Made by a program: the position numbers and the translations under genes. Below are positions 36,142 through 44,230 of a stretch of 64,000 nt of DNA, piece by piece; within the stretch, counting starts at the first letter, position 1; every line of letters begins with the position of its first letter. Location of the stretch: positions 1-64,000 of the forward strand of contig CAVRGN010000001.1 of assembly GCA_963720725.1 (NCBI GenBank), in the 5' to 3' direction. The stretch comes from Benzoatithermus sp963720725. Lineage in GTDB: Bacteria; Pseudomonadota; Alphaproteobacteria; Geminicoccales; Geminicoccaceae. The notes below the pieces were generated by a model. The model ran no database searches. It was given only the letters and a program-made list of their open reading frames with translations, and had not been told where the DNA came from.

Positions 36142-37468
36142 GGGACTGTCAGGAATTTCGTGTGCAGGCCATGACGATGGGAAGGAAGGAACCCACGCAT
36201 GGCACGCCGCAAAGCACCGGTGATCCCTGACGCATTGCTCGACCAGCTCCTTGCTGGCCGTGATCCGCAAACCGCTCTTGGCCGGGACGGCCTGGTCGAC
36301 GAGCTGAAGCGCGCGCTGACGGAGCGGGCGCTGAATGCCGAGATGGACCACCATCTGGATGGTGAGGCGGCCGAGGGTCGTGCCAACAGCCGCAACGGCT
36401 ATGGCCGCAAGACGCTGCTCACCGACGGCGGCAAGCTGCCGATCTCGGTGCCGCGTGACCGGCTGGCGACCTTCGATCCGCAGCTGATCGCCAAGTATCG
36501 CCGGCGCCTGCCGGGTTTCGACGACAAGATCGTGTCAATGTACGCTCGCGGCATGACCGTGCGCGAGATCCAGGGCCACCTGGCCGATCTCTACGGCATC
36601 GACGTCTCACCCGACCTGATCAGCGCGGTGACCGATGCCATTCTGGACGAGATCGCCGAGTGGCAGAACAGGCCGCTCGAGGTAGTCTATCCCTTGGTGT
36701 TCTTCGATGCCTTGCGGGTGAAGGTCCGCGACGAGGGCACGGTCCGCAACAAGGCGGTCTACCTCGCCCTCGGTGTCCGTGCCGACGGCCGCAAGGAGAT
36801 CCTGGGGCTGTGGATCGAGCAGACCGAGGGCGCCAAGTTCTGGCTGCGGGTGATGGCCGAGTTGAAGAACCGCGGCGTCGAGGACATTCTCATCGCCGTT
36901 GTCGACGGCTTGAAAGGCTTTCCCGACGCGATCACCGCCGTATTCCCGCAAGCCCAGGTCCAGACCTGCATCGTCCATCTGATTCGCAACGCGCTCGATT
37001 TCGTGTCCTACAAGGACCGCAAGGTGGTCGCGGCGGCCTTGAGGGACATCTACAAGGCCAAGGATGCCGACGCCGGCGCCGCAGCATTGGACGCCTTCGC
37101 CACGGGCGAGTGGGGGCTCAAATACCCGGCGATCGCCATGTCCTGGCGCCGGCACTGGCCGGCCGTGATCCCGTTCTTCGCTTTCCCTATCGATGTCCGC
37201 CGGATCATCTACACAACCAACGCCATCGAAGCCCTGAACGCCAAGCTTCGGCGCGCCGTCAGGACGCGCGGTCACTTCCCGACCGACGATGCCGCGCTGA
37301 AGCTCTTGTTCTTGGTCTTGAACCTGGCCGAGCGGGAGTGGAGAATGCCGCCCCGGGAATGGGTCATGGCCAGAGCGCAATTCGCCATCCTGTTCGAAGA
37401 ACGCTTCCAGGCGGCCTGAGCCGCCGATGTTCAACCCATGGCCCGTACACAGAAATTCTGACAGTCCC
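36142..37468 (+). mobile_element. Complete IS256-family insertion sequence
   Basis: 1,327 bp with imperfect inverted ends: GGGACTGTCAGGAATTTCG at 36142, and at 37468 the complement GGGACTGTCAGAATTTCTG. The flanks (CATTGCGA on the left, GTGCCGTC on the right) do not match and belong to different ISs, IS110 and IS630. The insertion must have been followed by an adjacent deletion or by recombination between copies. Confidence 0.88.
36199..37419 (+). CDS. IS256-family transposase (intact)
   Basis: 406 aa. It contains the mutator-type transposase signatures: RNSRNGYGRKT-like N-terminal region (SRNGYGRKTLLTDGG), first Asp in PLVFFDALRVKVRDEG, second Asp in IAVVDGLKGFPDAI, the C-x2-H element CIVHLIRNAL and the Glu in TTNAIEALNAKLRR. 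No frame breaks, so it is likely active. It is unlike the interrupted IS256 transposase nearby and represents another subgroup. Confidence 0.94.
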   Translation: MARRKAPVIPDALLDQLLAGRDPQTALGRDGLVDELKRALTERALNAEMDHHLDGEAAEGRANSRNGYGRKTLLTDGGKLPISVPRDRLATFDPQLIAKYRRRLPGFDDKIVSMYARGMTVREIQGHLADLYGIDVSPDLISAVTDAILDEIAEWQNRPLEVVYPLVFFDALRVKVRDEGTVRNKAVYLALGVRADGRKEILGLWIEQTEGAKFWLRVMAELKNRGVEDILIAVVDGLKGFPDAITAVFPQAQVQTCIVHLIRNALDFVSYKDRKVVAAALRDIYKAKDADAGAAALDAFATGEWGLKYPAIAMSWRRHWPAVIPFFAFPIDVRRIIYTTNAIEALNAKLRRAVRTRGHFPTDDAALKLLFLVLNLAEREWRMPPREWVMARAQFAILFEERFQAA

Positions 37469-37788
37469 GTGCCGTCGGCCAGTGCATGCAGCGGCATCGG
37501 CACCAGGAGTTCCTGCGCTTCCTCAACCGCCTCGAGCGCACGATCCCAGCCGGCAAGCTGGTCCACGTGGTCCTCGACAACTACGGCAGCCACAAGCAAC
37601 CCAAGGTCCGCGCCTGGCTCGAGCGCCATTCCCGCTGGACCTTCCACTTCACCCCGACCTCGGCCTCCTGGCTCAACGCGGTCGAGAGCTTCTTCGCCCG
37701 GTTCACCCGGCGTCGGCTCAAGCGCGGTGTGTTCCATTCGCTGGTCGATCTTCAGGCCGCCATCAACCGCTACCTAGCCGAGTACAAC
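37469..37788 (+). pseudogene. IS630-family transposase C-terminal fragment
   Basis: About 105 aa of an IS630/Tc1-like DDE transposase: LVHVVLDNYGSHKQPKVRAWLER (second Asp), FHFTPTSASWLNAVESFFARFTRR (catalytic Glu) and GVFHSLVDLQAAINRYLAEYN. The N-terminal half is missing at the IS256 boundary (37468) and the last residues are cut by the IS66 end at 37789. Confidence 0.9.
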
Positions 37789-37835
37789 GTACGCGTCCGG
37801 TGAGGGCCGCGGTGAAGCGGCGCTGAGGTTGCGGG

Positions 37836-39416
37836 TCAGGCTGCGGCGCTGATCTTGGCGGAGGCTGTCCAGCGCCACGGCAGGAGCTGGTCGATGTGTT
37901 TGGCCGGATGATCGGGCAGTCGGGCGAGGACGTCGGCGAGCCAGGCCTGGGGGTCGATGCCGTTGAGCTTGGCGGTTTCGATCAGGGTATAGATCGCGGC
38001 GGCACGCTCGCCACCACGGTCCGAGCCGGCGAAGGTCCAGTTGTGCCGGCCGACGGCCACGCCGCGCAGCGCCCGCTCGGCCGCGTTGTTGCTCAGGCAG
38101 ATGCGGCCGTCGCTCAGGAAGCGGCTGAGCGCGGCCCAACGCTTGGTCGTGTAGGCGATGGCCCGCCCGACCTCCGACCGGCGTGAGAGTCGTTCCTGCT
38201 GCTGCCGCAGCCAGGGCTCCAGCTCGGCCAGGATCGGCGCCGAGCGCTCCGTGCGTGCCACCAGGCGCGCTTCGGGAGGTAGACCGAGGATGTCGCGCTC
38301 GATGGCGAACAGCCGGTCGATACGCTGCACCGCCTCACTGGCGACCGGGGCTTTGGCCACGGCTGCGAGCTCGTAGAGCTTGCGGCGGGCATGGGCCCAG
38401 CAGGCGGCTTCGAGGATTGGCCCCGGCTGCCGACCGGGCTCGTAGAGCCGATTGAAGCCGGCATAGGCGTCGGCCTGCATGATCCCGGCGAAGCCGGCGA
38501 GATGCCGCTCGGGATGCTGGCCGCTCCGGTCGGGCGAGTAGAAGAAGGCCGCCGCCGGCGGCGCCGGGCCAGCGAACGGCCGGTCGTCGCGGACATAGGC
38601 CCACAATCGCCCGGTTCTGGTTCTCTCCTTGGCCAGCACCGGCACGGTGGTGTCGTCGGCGTGGATCCGCTCGGCCGCGAACACGTGGGTCCGGATCGCC
38701 TCGACCAGCGGCATCAGGCTGGCGGCCGCGGCACCGACCCAATCGGCCAAGGTACTGACGTCGATCTCGACCCCTTCGCCGGCGTAGATCGCACTCTGCC
38801 GGGTCAGCGGCAGGTGCTGGCCGTACTTGGCGGCCAGGACCAGGGCAAGCAGGTGCGGTCCGGCGCGGCCACGGGCGATCGGGTGCGAGGGCGCCGGCGG
38901 CTGGCTGATCGCCTCGCACGAGCGGCAGGAGACCTTCTCGCGCACATGCTCGACCACCTTCCAGCGCCGCGGCACGCATTCCAGGGTCGCGGTCACGTCC
39001 TCGCCGAGCTTGCGCACCGGGCCGCCGCATCTGGGACAGGCGCAGGGCGCGGGGTAGAGGATCCGCTCGCGTGGCAGGTGCTCGGGCAACGGTCGGCGGG
39101 CCGGCTTGCGGGTACCATCCGCTCGTGGCGGGCGCTCGACTGACGCTGCGGCGATCTCCACCGCGACCTCGGCTTCGGCCGCGGTCTCCTCGAGCTCGCT
39201 CAGCTGCAGCTCGAGCTGGTCGATCAGCCGCCTTCCCCGCTCGCTGGTCTGGCCGAACTGCTCGCGCCGGGCTCTGGCGAGCAGCAGCTTCAGGCGCTCG
39301 ATCTCCAGCTTGGCGCCGGAGATCTGCGCCTCGGCCTCGAGGCGTGCCGCGCGCTCGGCCAGGATCATCGCATGCGCTGCGGCGAGGTCGGCCGGCAAGG
39401 CGGCGAAGTTCTGCAT
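37836..39416 (-). CDS. tnpC: IS66 transposase TnpC
   Basis: 526 aa from ATG 39416. It has an N-terminal coiled-coil/leucine-rich region (ARLEAEAQISGAKLEIERLKLLLARARREQFG), the zinc-finger domain with CPRCGG and CRSC, then the DDE domain (VEIDVSTLADWVGAAA, RIHADDTTVPVLA, MQADAYAGFNRLYEPG, ACWAHARRKLYEL) and the C-terminal NNAAERALRGVAVGRHNWTFAGS. Intact catalytic subunit of the element. Confidence 0.94.
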   Translation of the reverse strand: MQNFAALPADLAAAHAMILAERAARLEAEAQISGAKLEIERLKLLLARARREQFGQTSERGRRLIDQLELQLSELEETAAEAEVAVEIAAASVERPPRADGTRKPARRPLPEHLPRERILYPAPCACPRCGGPVRKLGEDVTATLECVPRRWKVVEHVREKVSCRSCEAISQPPAPSHPIARGRAGPHLLALVLAAKYGQHLPLTRQSAIYAGEGVEIDVSTLADWVGAAAASLMPLVEAIRTHVFAAERIHADDTTVPVLAKERTRTGRLWAYVRDDRPFAGPAPPAAAFFYSPDRSGQHPERHLAGFAGIMQADAYAGFNRLYEPGRQPGPILEAACWAHARRKLYELAAVAKAPVASEAVQRIDRLFAIERDILGLPPEARLVARTERSAPILAELEPWLRQQQERLSRRSEVGRAIAYTTKRWAALSRFLSDGRICLSNNAAERALRGVAVGRHNWTFAGSDRGGERAAAIYTLIETAKLNGIDPQAWLADVLARLPDHPAKHIDQLLPWRWTASAKISAAA

Positions 39417-39492
39417 AGCTGAAGTCAAGCAAAGCCACTGGACTTGTCAGTATCGAAGAGAACAGCTGAGTCAAAAGGCCGCAGCTCTCGTC

Positions 39493-39840
39493 TTATCCAG
39501 CCAGCTCCGGCCGCCAGGTCCGCTGCGGCATCCGCCAGTCGATGCCCTCCAGCAGGTAGCCGAGCTGCGCCGGGCTGATCGTTACCACCCCGTCCGCCGG
39601 CGAGGGCCAAATGAATCGGCCATGCTCCAGCCGCTTGCTGAACAGGCACATACCCTGGCCATCGTGCCAGAGCACCTTGATCAACCCGCCGCGCCGGCCG
39701 CGAAAGACGAACAGATGCCCACCATGCGGGTCGAGCCGCAGGACCTCCTGCACCTGCAGTGCCAAGCCGTCGAAGCCCTTGCGCATGTCGGTGTGCCCGG
39801 CCGCCAGCCAGACCCGCGTGCCCGCCGGAAGCGTGATCAC
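39493..39840 (-). CDS. tnpB: IS66 accessory protein TnpB (Orf2)
   Basis: 115 aa from GTG 39840. The IS66 Orf2-like domain is clear: WLAAGHTDMRKGFDGLALQV, LFVFRGRRGGLIKVLWHDGQGMCLFSKRLE and the tail ISPAQLGYLLEGIDWRMPQRTW. GTG overlaps the tnpA stop in a GTGA junction, so the start is decided by translational coupling. Required for IS66 transposition; its biochemical role is not established. Confidence 0.93.
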   Translation of the reverse strand: MITLPAGTRVWLAAGHTDMRKGFDGLALQVQEVLRLDPHGGHLFVFRGRRGGLIKVLWHDGQGMCLFSKRLEHGRFIWPSPADGVVTISPAQLGYLLEGIDWRMPQRTWRPELAG

Positions 39841-40271
39841 CGGCGCCGGCGGGGCGCCAGCACCGCGCCGATCGCCGCCGCCACAGCCGCCGGATCGACG
39901 GTACCCTTGATCTTGACCTTGGTCCCGCCGCGCAGCGCGATCTCGATCGAGCCTGCCAGCAGTGCGGGCAACACCGCCGGTGATCCGCCTCGCTCCTCCG
40001 CCATTGGGGATCTCAAGGGCGCGATCTCGACCGGCAGCAACCGCACCGGGTCGGCTGATGGTGTTCCCGCCGCGAATTGCCGCCGCCATTTGAACAGCTG
40101 GTTCGTGTTCACGTCATAGCGGCGGGCCACGTTCGATACCGAGGCCCCGGGCTCCGTCAGAGCCGCCACGATCTCCCGCTTCAGTTCCTCAGGCCAGCGG
40201 CGACGCTTGCCAGCCGCTTGCTTGGTGTCCGCTAAACGCGAAGCGGACGCTTCCCGATCGCTGCCATCCAT
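39837..40271 (-). CDS. tnpA: IS66 accessory protein TnpA (Orf1, HTH)
   Basis: 144 aa from ATG 40271. Residues about 20-70 are the transposase_8 HTH (RRRWPEELKREIVAALTEPGASVSNVARRYDVNTNQLFKWRRQF), followed by a linker and a C-terminal strand region (IEIALRGGTKVKIKGTVDPAAVAAAIGAVL). Stop overlaps the tnpB start by 4 bases. Confidence 0.92.
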   Translation of the reverse strand: MDGSDREASASRLADTKQAAGKRRRWPEELKREIVAALTEPGASVSNVARRYDVNTNQLFKWRRQFAAGTPSADPVRLLPVEIAPLRSPMAEERGGSPAVLPALLAGSIEIALRGGTKVKIKGTVDPAAVAAAIGAVLAPRRRR

Positions 40272-40330
40272 GGCCCCCAGTCTGAACGTCCACACCCTTC
40301 ACCAGAAGGCGGCCGTCACCGGACGGGTAC

Positions 40331-40338
40331 GCATCAGC
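40331..40338. repeat. Target-site duplication, right copy
   Basis: GCATCAGC, the second copy of the 8-bp repeat at 35413-35420, directly after the right end of the complete IS66. It is also part of the IS256 transposase coding sequence (codons for S-L-M). Confidence 0.9.
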
Positions 40339-40415
40339 GACCGGACAAAGTCCGAGTCCGACGCGACCAGCGCCTTGAGATCAGCGGTCCCTCGCGGAGC
40401 ATCCTTCACGGTCAT
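40331..40415 (-). pseudogene. IS256 transposase, 5' part with start codon
   Basis: ATG at 40415 opens MTVKDAPRGTADLKALVASD and reaches DFVRSLM at the insertion point. The reading frame continues exactly at 35412 (RTALQEVLEAEM). It was therefore separated from the rest of its gene by the 4.9-kb block. Confidence 0.9.
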
Positions 40416-40708
40416 GGCGTGCAACCTTGGCAGGGTCGGTGACGTCACACATCACCAGCACACCATGACCACCCGCCACCGCAGGCTTTTGCAGAACCCT
40501 ACGCACAACTACCCGGCGCCGCTCGGTGGCCGTCGCGAGCTCCGCCTCCACCGCTTCCTACCGCTGCGACCCAGGCCCTGTATCCGCGCCTTCGTCGACA
40601 GCTCGTACAGCCCCCGCGAGAAGCGCAATTGGTCGGCACCGAACCGGCGCGTCGTCGCGCCAAAGGCCTTGCAGCCGTTCGTGATCTTGCCTAGAAACCG
40701 TTGGCGTT

Positions 40709-40783
40709 GGGCGCGTAGCTCAGCGGGAGAGCACGACGTTGACATCGTAGGGCTCACAGGTTCAATCCCTGTCGCGCCCACCA
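40709..40783 (+). tRNA. tRNA-Val(GAC)
   Basis: 75 nt including encoded CCA. Acceptor arms GGGCGCG/CGCGCCC pair fully. The D arm is GCTC...GAGC, the anticodon loop TTGACAT gives GAC, and the T arm is ACAGG-TTCAATC-CCTGT. The anticodon stem has one imperfect pair. It sits about 200 bp from the end of the nested IS block. Confidence 0.93.
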
Positions 40784-40981
40784 TTCCCGTCAGAAACCTC
40801 GGCTCCGGTCGTCCTTCTTTTATCGTGCGGTCAAGCATGCCTTAGCCCATGAACCACGGCATCATTTCGCGGTGGCGAGCGCTGCCGGTTGTTGATTTGC
40901 CCAAACTGTGTTGACGATAGGATCAACGGGTCGCCGGGATACGAGTGCCATGCCAAAATCCCTGAGTAAATCCCATCCACT

Positions 40982-41901
40982 TCAGGTTTCCCTTTTACTG
41001 CGCATCCATTGGTAGGTGGTCGTAATTCCGTCCAACAAAGAGATCTTGTTTTCCCAGCTAAAGTCAGTCCGGGCCCGTGAAGAATCAAGTACCGAGATCC
41101 TGACGTCGATCGCGCGTCCCGGTTTGTGATGCTCCTCGATCGCGATCTTCGTCACGTCGCGTAGGATCTGCACGATCTCCTTTAGGGATCTGCCTTCACC
41201 ACTCCCCGCATTGTAGGGTCCCGTCTTGTCACTCGCCACAGCAATGGCGCGAGTTCCGCAAGATCGCTTACATGAAGATAGTCCCTGACGACGTCTCCGC
41301 TACCCCAGATCTCCAGCCGCTCACCTGCCAAGATCCGCGTCAAGAAAGTCAAGATTACACCCTGCACTCCAGTATGTGCTTGGCGCGGGCCATAGGGATT
41401 CGACGCCCGAATAATGATAGGGGAAAGACCGCGGGTACGCTGGTACATTTCGAGGTAGTGTTCGATTGCTACCTTGACTATTCCATACGAATTGATAGGA
41501 CGTAGTGGATGCGTCTCTGGGATCGGGATGATGTCCGGCGGGCCGTAAACCGTGCCTCCCGACGACAGGAACAGGATCCGCGAGATCCCGAGGCTGCTCA
41601 TAAGTTCGAGCAGGGCGAGCGTGCCGACGAGATTATCCTGCACGTCCGTCTTGGGATCGAGATCGGCTGTGCCCGGCAAGGTGGTGCTGACCAGATGCAT
41701 CACGGCGTCGACCCCGGTCATGGCGTCGATTATCGCCATCCGATCGCCGAAGCTGCCATAGATGTAGTCCACTCGTGCCAGCGGCTGACGGAACCGCTCG
41801 ACCTGTCGGTCGAAAACTCGCACCGAATGACCGTGCGCAAGCAAACGATCAACAATGTGCGACCCGATGAAACCACAGCCACCGATGACGAGTATCTTCA
41901 T
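40982..41901 (-). CDS. NAD-dependent epimerase/dehydratase (nucleotide-sugar), frameshifted
   Basis: SDR-extended fold: Rossmann motif GGCGFIGSH at residues 8-16, Ser in LFLSSGGTVYGPP, and YxxxK in SYGIVKVAIEHYLEMY, as in UDP-glucose 4-epimerases (GalE-like). The frame 41182-41901 runs to HVSDLAELA. At about 41245 it shifts, and the C-terminus (AVASDKTGPYNAGSGEGRSLKEIVQIL) continues in the other frame to a stop at 40982. The total, about 305 aa, is the normal family length, so one missing base explains the break. It supplies an epimerised sugar nucleotide to the glycosyltransferases upstream. It is the last gene of the glycan cluster. Confidence 0.83.
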
Positions 41902-41986
41902 GGTCAGATTCGGCCCTGCTACATTGTCGGTCCTGCGATGCCACAGTGCGTGGCGGTGCGCCCTACGTCAAAGTACCACTCCAACA

Positions 41987-43095
41987 CTACCTTGTCACCT
42001 CACGAATATTCGTAACCGCGCAAGTCCACCCTTCAAGGATAGGAATGGTGCCGAAGAGTCGCTCCAGCGCGTGCAGCATCGTGCCATCTATCGGTAACGG
42101 CTCATGCGGATAATCCGACCAGTTCAAACTGAGGTTCACGAAACTCTGGAGAGCATGGGAGCGCATCCAGAACATGGTGCCTACCGGAAAGTTTATCAGA
42201 CAGGGCAGCGCACTGTGACCAATCCGCTTGGCCAGAGCCTCTGCCACGAGCAAGTTCTTGGTCCAACTATATATGTGTGGATCATCTGGATACACGATCC
42301 CGACCGTCTCATCCCGCGCCATATGGTCCAGCGCAAGGTCGATCATAGCGCCGCCGCGGGTTCCCCCTAGAACGTTCTCAAAGAGGAAGTTGCTCCAATT
42401 CGCGACGAATGCCAAGTCTTCCACATGCGGGCTTCGCTTGATGTGAACATGACCAACCACATCATATCGATCGACGAGGGCCTGTCCGAATAGAGTAAGG
42501 AAAGCAGTATCTCGACCCGAGTTGGGTACTGCGACCGCAACGGTGCGGCCATCGTAGTCGTTCAGCACGGACTTCGCCTCGTCCGCGTGTGCCGCCGATC
42601 CAACGCTGACATAGAGGTCCGGCTTACTACGGTTTGCGTGCAGACGATCAATGATGTCGGGGAGCAAATGGGCAAAATACGCATGCACGTGAAGTGCGGC
42701 GTTCAGTGAGGCCGGTGGCAGAGCGCCGGTGGTCTCGGGACTGCCGTCAAGCACCGGCAGAGCCAGGCCCCCGGGGGGCGGCCTTTGCGTAGAAAATCGG
42801 CGTACGCGTCGGTGTTCCCGCGATAGTCCAGGCCGCCACGTTCGGCGTAGATGAAGGGATTGAAACCTGGCTCAGGCTTGCGCGCTGCTACCGGCCAGTT
42901 CAGCCGGCTAATGTACTCGCCGACGAGCTGATTGGTGACCGCCCGACCGTCGGCGCCCTGAGCGAAGAAGTCAGGCCTGAATGCTCCCGAGGACACTATC
43001 CATTCGATGTCGCCATCCCGATTTTCGACTCGCGCTCTAGCATTCTGACCGAGATCCTTTATTCTCATGCAGTAGCGCGGGAAGTCGAAGGCCAC
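41987..43095 (-). CDS. RgpF-like (rhamnan synthesis F) glycan domain, frameshifted
   Basis: The downstream frame (41987-42754) contains ALHVHAYFAHLLPDIIDRL, NSGRDTAFLTLFGQALVDRYDVVGHVHIKRSPH and INFPVGTMFWMRSHAL, the core of RgpF/rhamnan-synthesis-F family proteins. The upstream frame (42703-43095) supplies KPEPGFNPFIYAERGGLDYRGNTDAYADFLRKGRPPG. They join at a CCCCCC-GGGGG homopolymer run near 42770, a classic place for a sequencing indel. The unit is probably the C-terminal section of the long multidomain glycosyltransferase whose preceding parts lie at 43098-47039, since no good start codon separates them. RgpF-type domains act in rhamnose-polysaccharide assembly. Confidence 0.72.
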
Positions 43096-43097
43096 TT

Positions 43098-44230
43098 GGC
43101 CAAACTCCGGTCCGCTTGGCTACGTCTTCATAGAAATCCCGCATCCTCACGAGATTGAGCAGCTTTCGAGCGAGATCGCCCGTGTCGATATATTCAGCGA
43201 CACAAGATTCACGAAGCCCGGCATCGCAAAGTAGATCCGCAATGCCAGTCGTATTGTTGAAGCACAGAACCGGTAGGCCAGCGCAAAGCGCATCAATCGC
43301 AACGTTGGGAGCGGGTCGAGTTGACTCGGCAGCAAAAGGACGTTGGACAGCTCGTAAGCCAAGTTAATTTCGGATGTGGCCGGAAGCATCAAAACCTGGT
43401 CCTGAATTCCCGCTCGGTAAATCTGATCTCGGAGATAGACGGAGTATACGAAGTCTTGCTCTGGATTGTATCCGGCCCCGATCCAGGCGAAGAAGACGTT
43501 TTTTCCCTCGGGGGTTTGCAGTACCCGCGTCGCTGTCTCAAGAAAAAGATCGACCCCTTTGCGTATCTCCACACTTCCCGCGCCAAGAACGACGAAGCGT
43601 TGCTCTAAATCACCTTGGGGCCGGAGCGACTGTCGAACGCGGCTTCTCTCCTGATCAAGGAATCCCCGCGCGGCATCCCGCCCGGGTGGCAGGCACTGTC
43701 CCTGAGGTATGACATGGATTTGCGGCGAGAAGTCCAGCACATTGTGTTCGAAAGCATTGTCGCGAGTTAGACGCGTCGAGAACACGATCTCGCTGGCCCA
43801 CCGCGCGGCCTCGGCAAAAGCGTCCTTCCTGCCGGTGTATGACGCAAATTCATGCAGCAGTGCTACTGAGGGGATCCGATGCTCAGATAAAAGCGGCATG
43901 ACGGCATGCGATTTAACGGAGTTCACGACAGCGAAGCTATACCTGCGCTGATGGCACAAGTGATTTATCAGTTTCCGATAGACGGATGCATCCATGGTCT
44001 GCTGATTGGCGTTGTATGTAGCGTTTGAACTGGAAATGAAATCTTCAAGTAGTTCGCCGCCTGCCAAGCACAGCGTAGTCACATTGTACCGCGAACGCAA
44101 GTGTTGAACAAGATTTAAGGCAAGGATGGGGGCGCCACTTCGGCTGGCCTGATGGCTGACGACGAGAACGTGCTCCCTGCTGGGATGCTCCAGCTCCGGG
44201 CCGAGATACTCGCGAGTCGATCAATCTCGG
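43098..44230 (-). CDS. GT4-type glycosyltransferase section, frameshifted
   Basis: This frame begins with EHPSREHVLVVSHQASRSGAP and LNLVQHLRSRYNVTTL, the N-terminal Rossmann of GT-B enzymes, and continues with SVALLHEFASYTGRKDAF, FVVLGAGSVEIRKGVDLFLE and ELSNVLLLPSQLDPLP, the nucleotide-sugar-binding half. Near 43290 the frame changes. LCFNNTTGIADLLCDAGLRESCVAEYIDTGDLA is then readable, leading toward the RgpF-like section. A further shift lies near 44225 where it meets the large upstream frame. The family call (GT4, retaining) is good; the gene boundaries are uncertain because of at least two indels. Confidence 0.7.

Larger units (their letters stand above)
37789..40330 (-). mobile_element. 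Complete IS66-family insertion sequence (tnpA-tnpB-tnpC)
   Basis: 2,542 bp, normal IS66 size. The ends GTACGCGTCCGGTGAGGGCC (37789) and, inverted at 40330, GTACCCGTCCGGTGACGGCC match at 18 of 20 positions. It encodes all three IS66 proteins without frame breaks. Its right end carries the 8-bp duplication GCATCAGC, whose partner lies not at 37781 but at 35413, next to a different IS66 end. Confidence 0.92.
34212..40512 (-). mobile_element. IS256-family element interrupted by a 4.9-kb nested block
   Basis: The ends at 34212 and 40512 both begin GTAGTTGTG and share a TCTGCAA further in, in inverted orientation. The transposase is read from 40415 to 40331 and, after the inserted block 35413-40330 (which includes one copy of the target duplication), from 35412 to 34301. 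No target duplication is visible outside the element's own ends. Confidence 0.75.

Noticed and set aside
35482..36354. A 290-codon transposase-like frame
   Set aside because: It joins part of an IS256 end, an IS110 middle and an IS66 tail by chance continuity. It is not a real protein.
40513..40700. Minus-strand frame with FGADQLRFSRGLYELSTKARIQG
   Set aside because: It looks partly protein-like but has no start, no recognisable family and runs through the tRNA in its longer form. Left unannotated.
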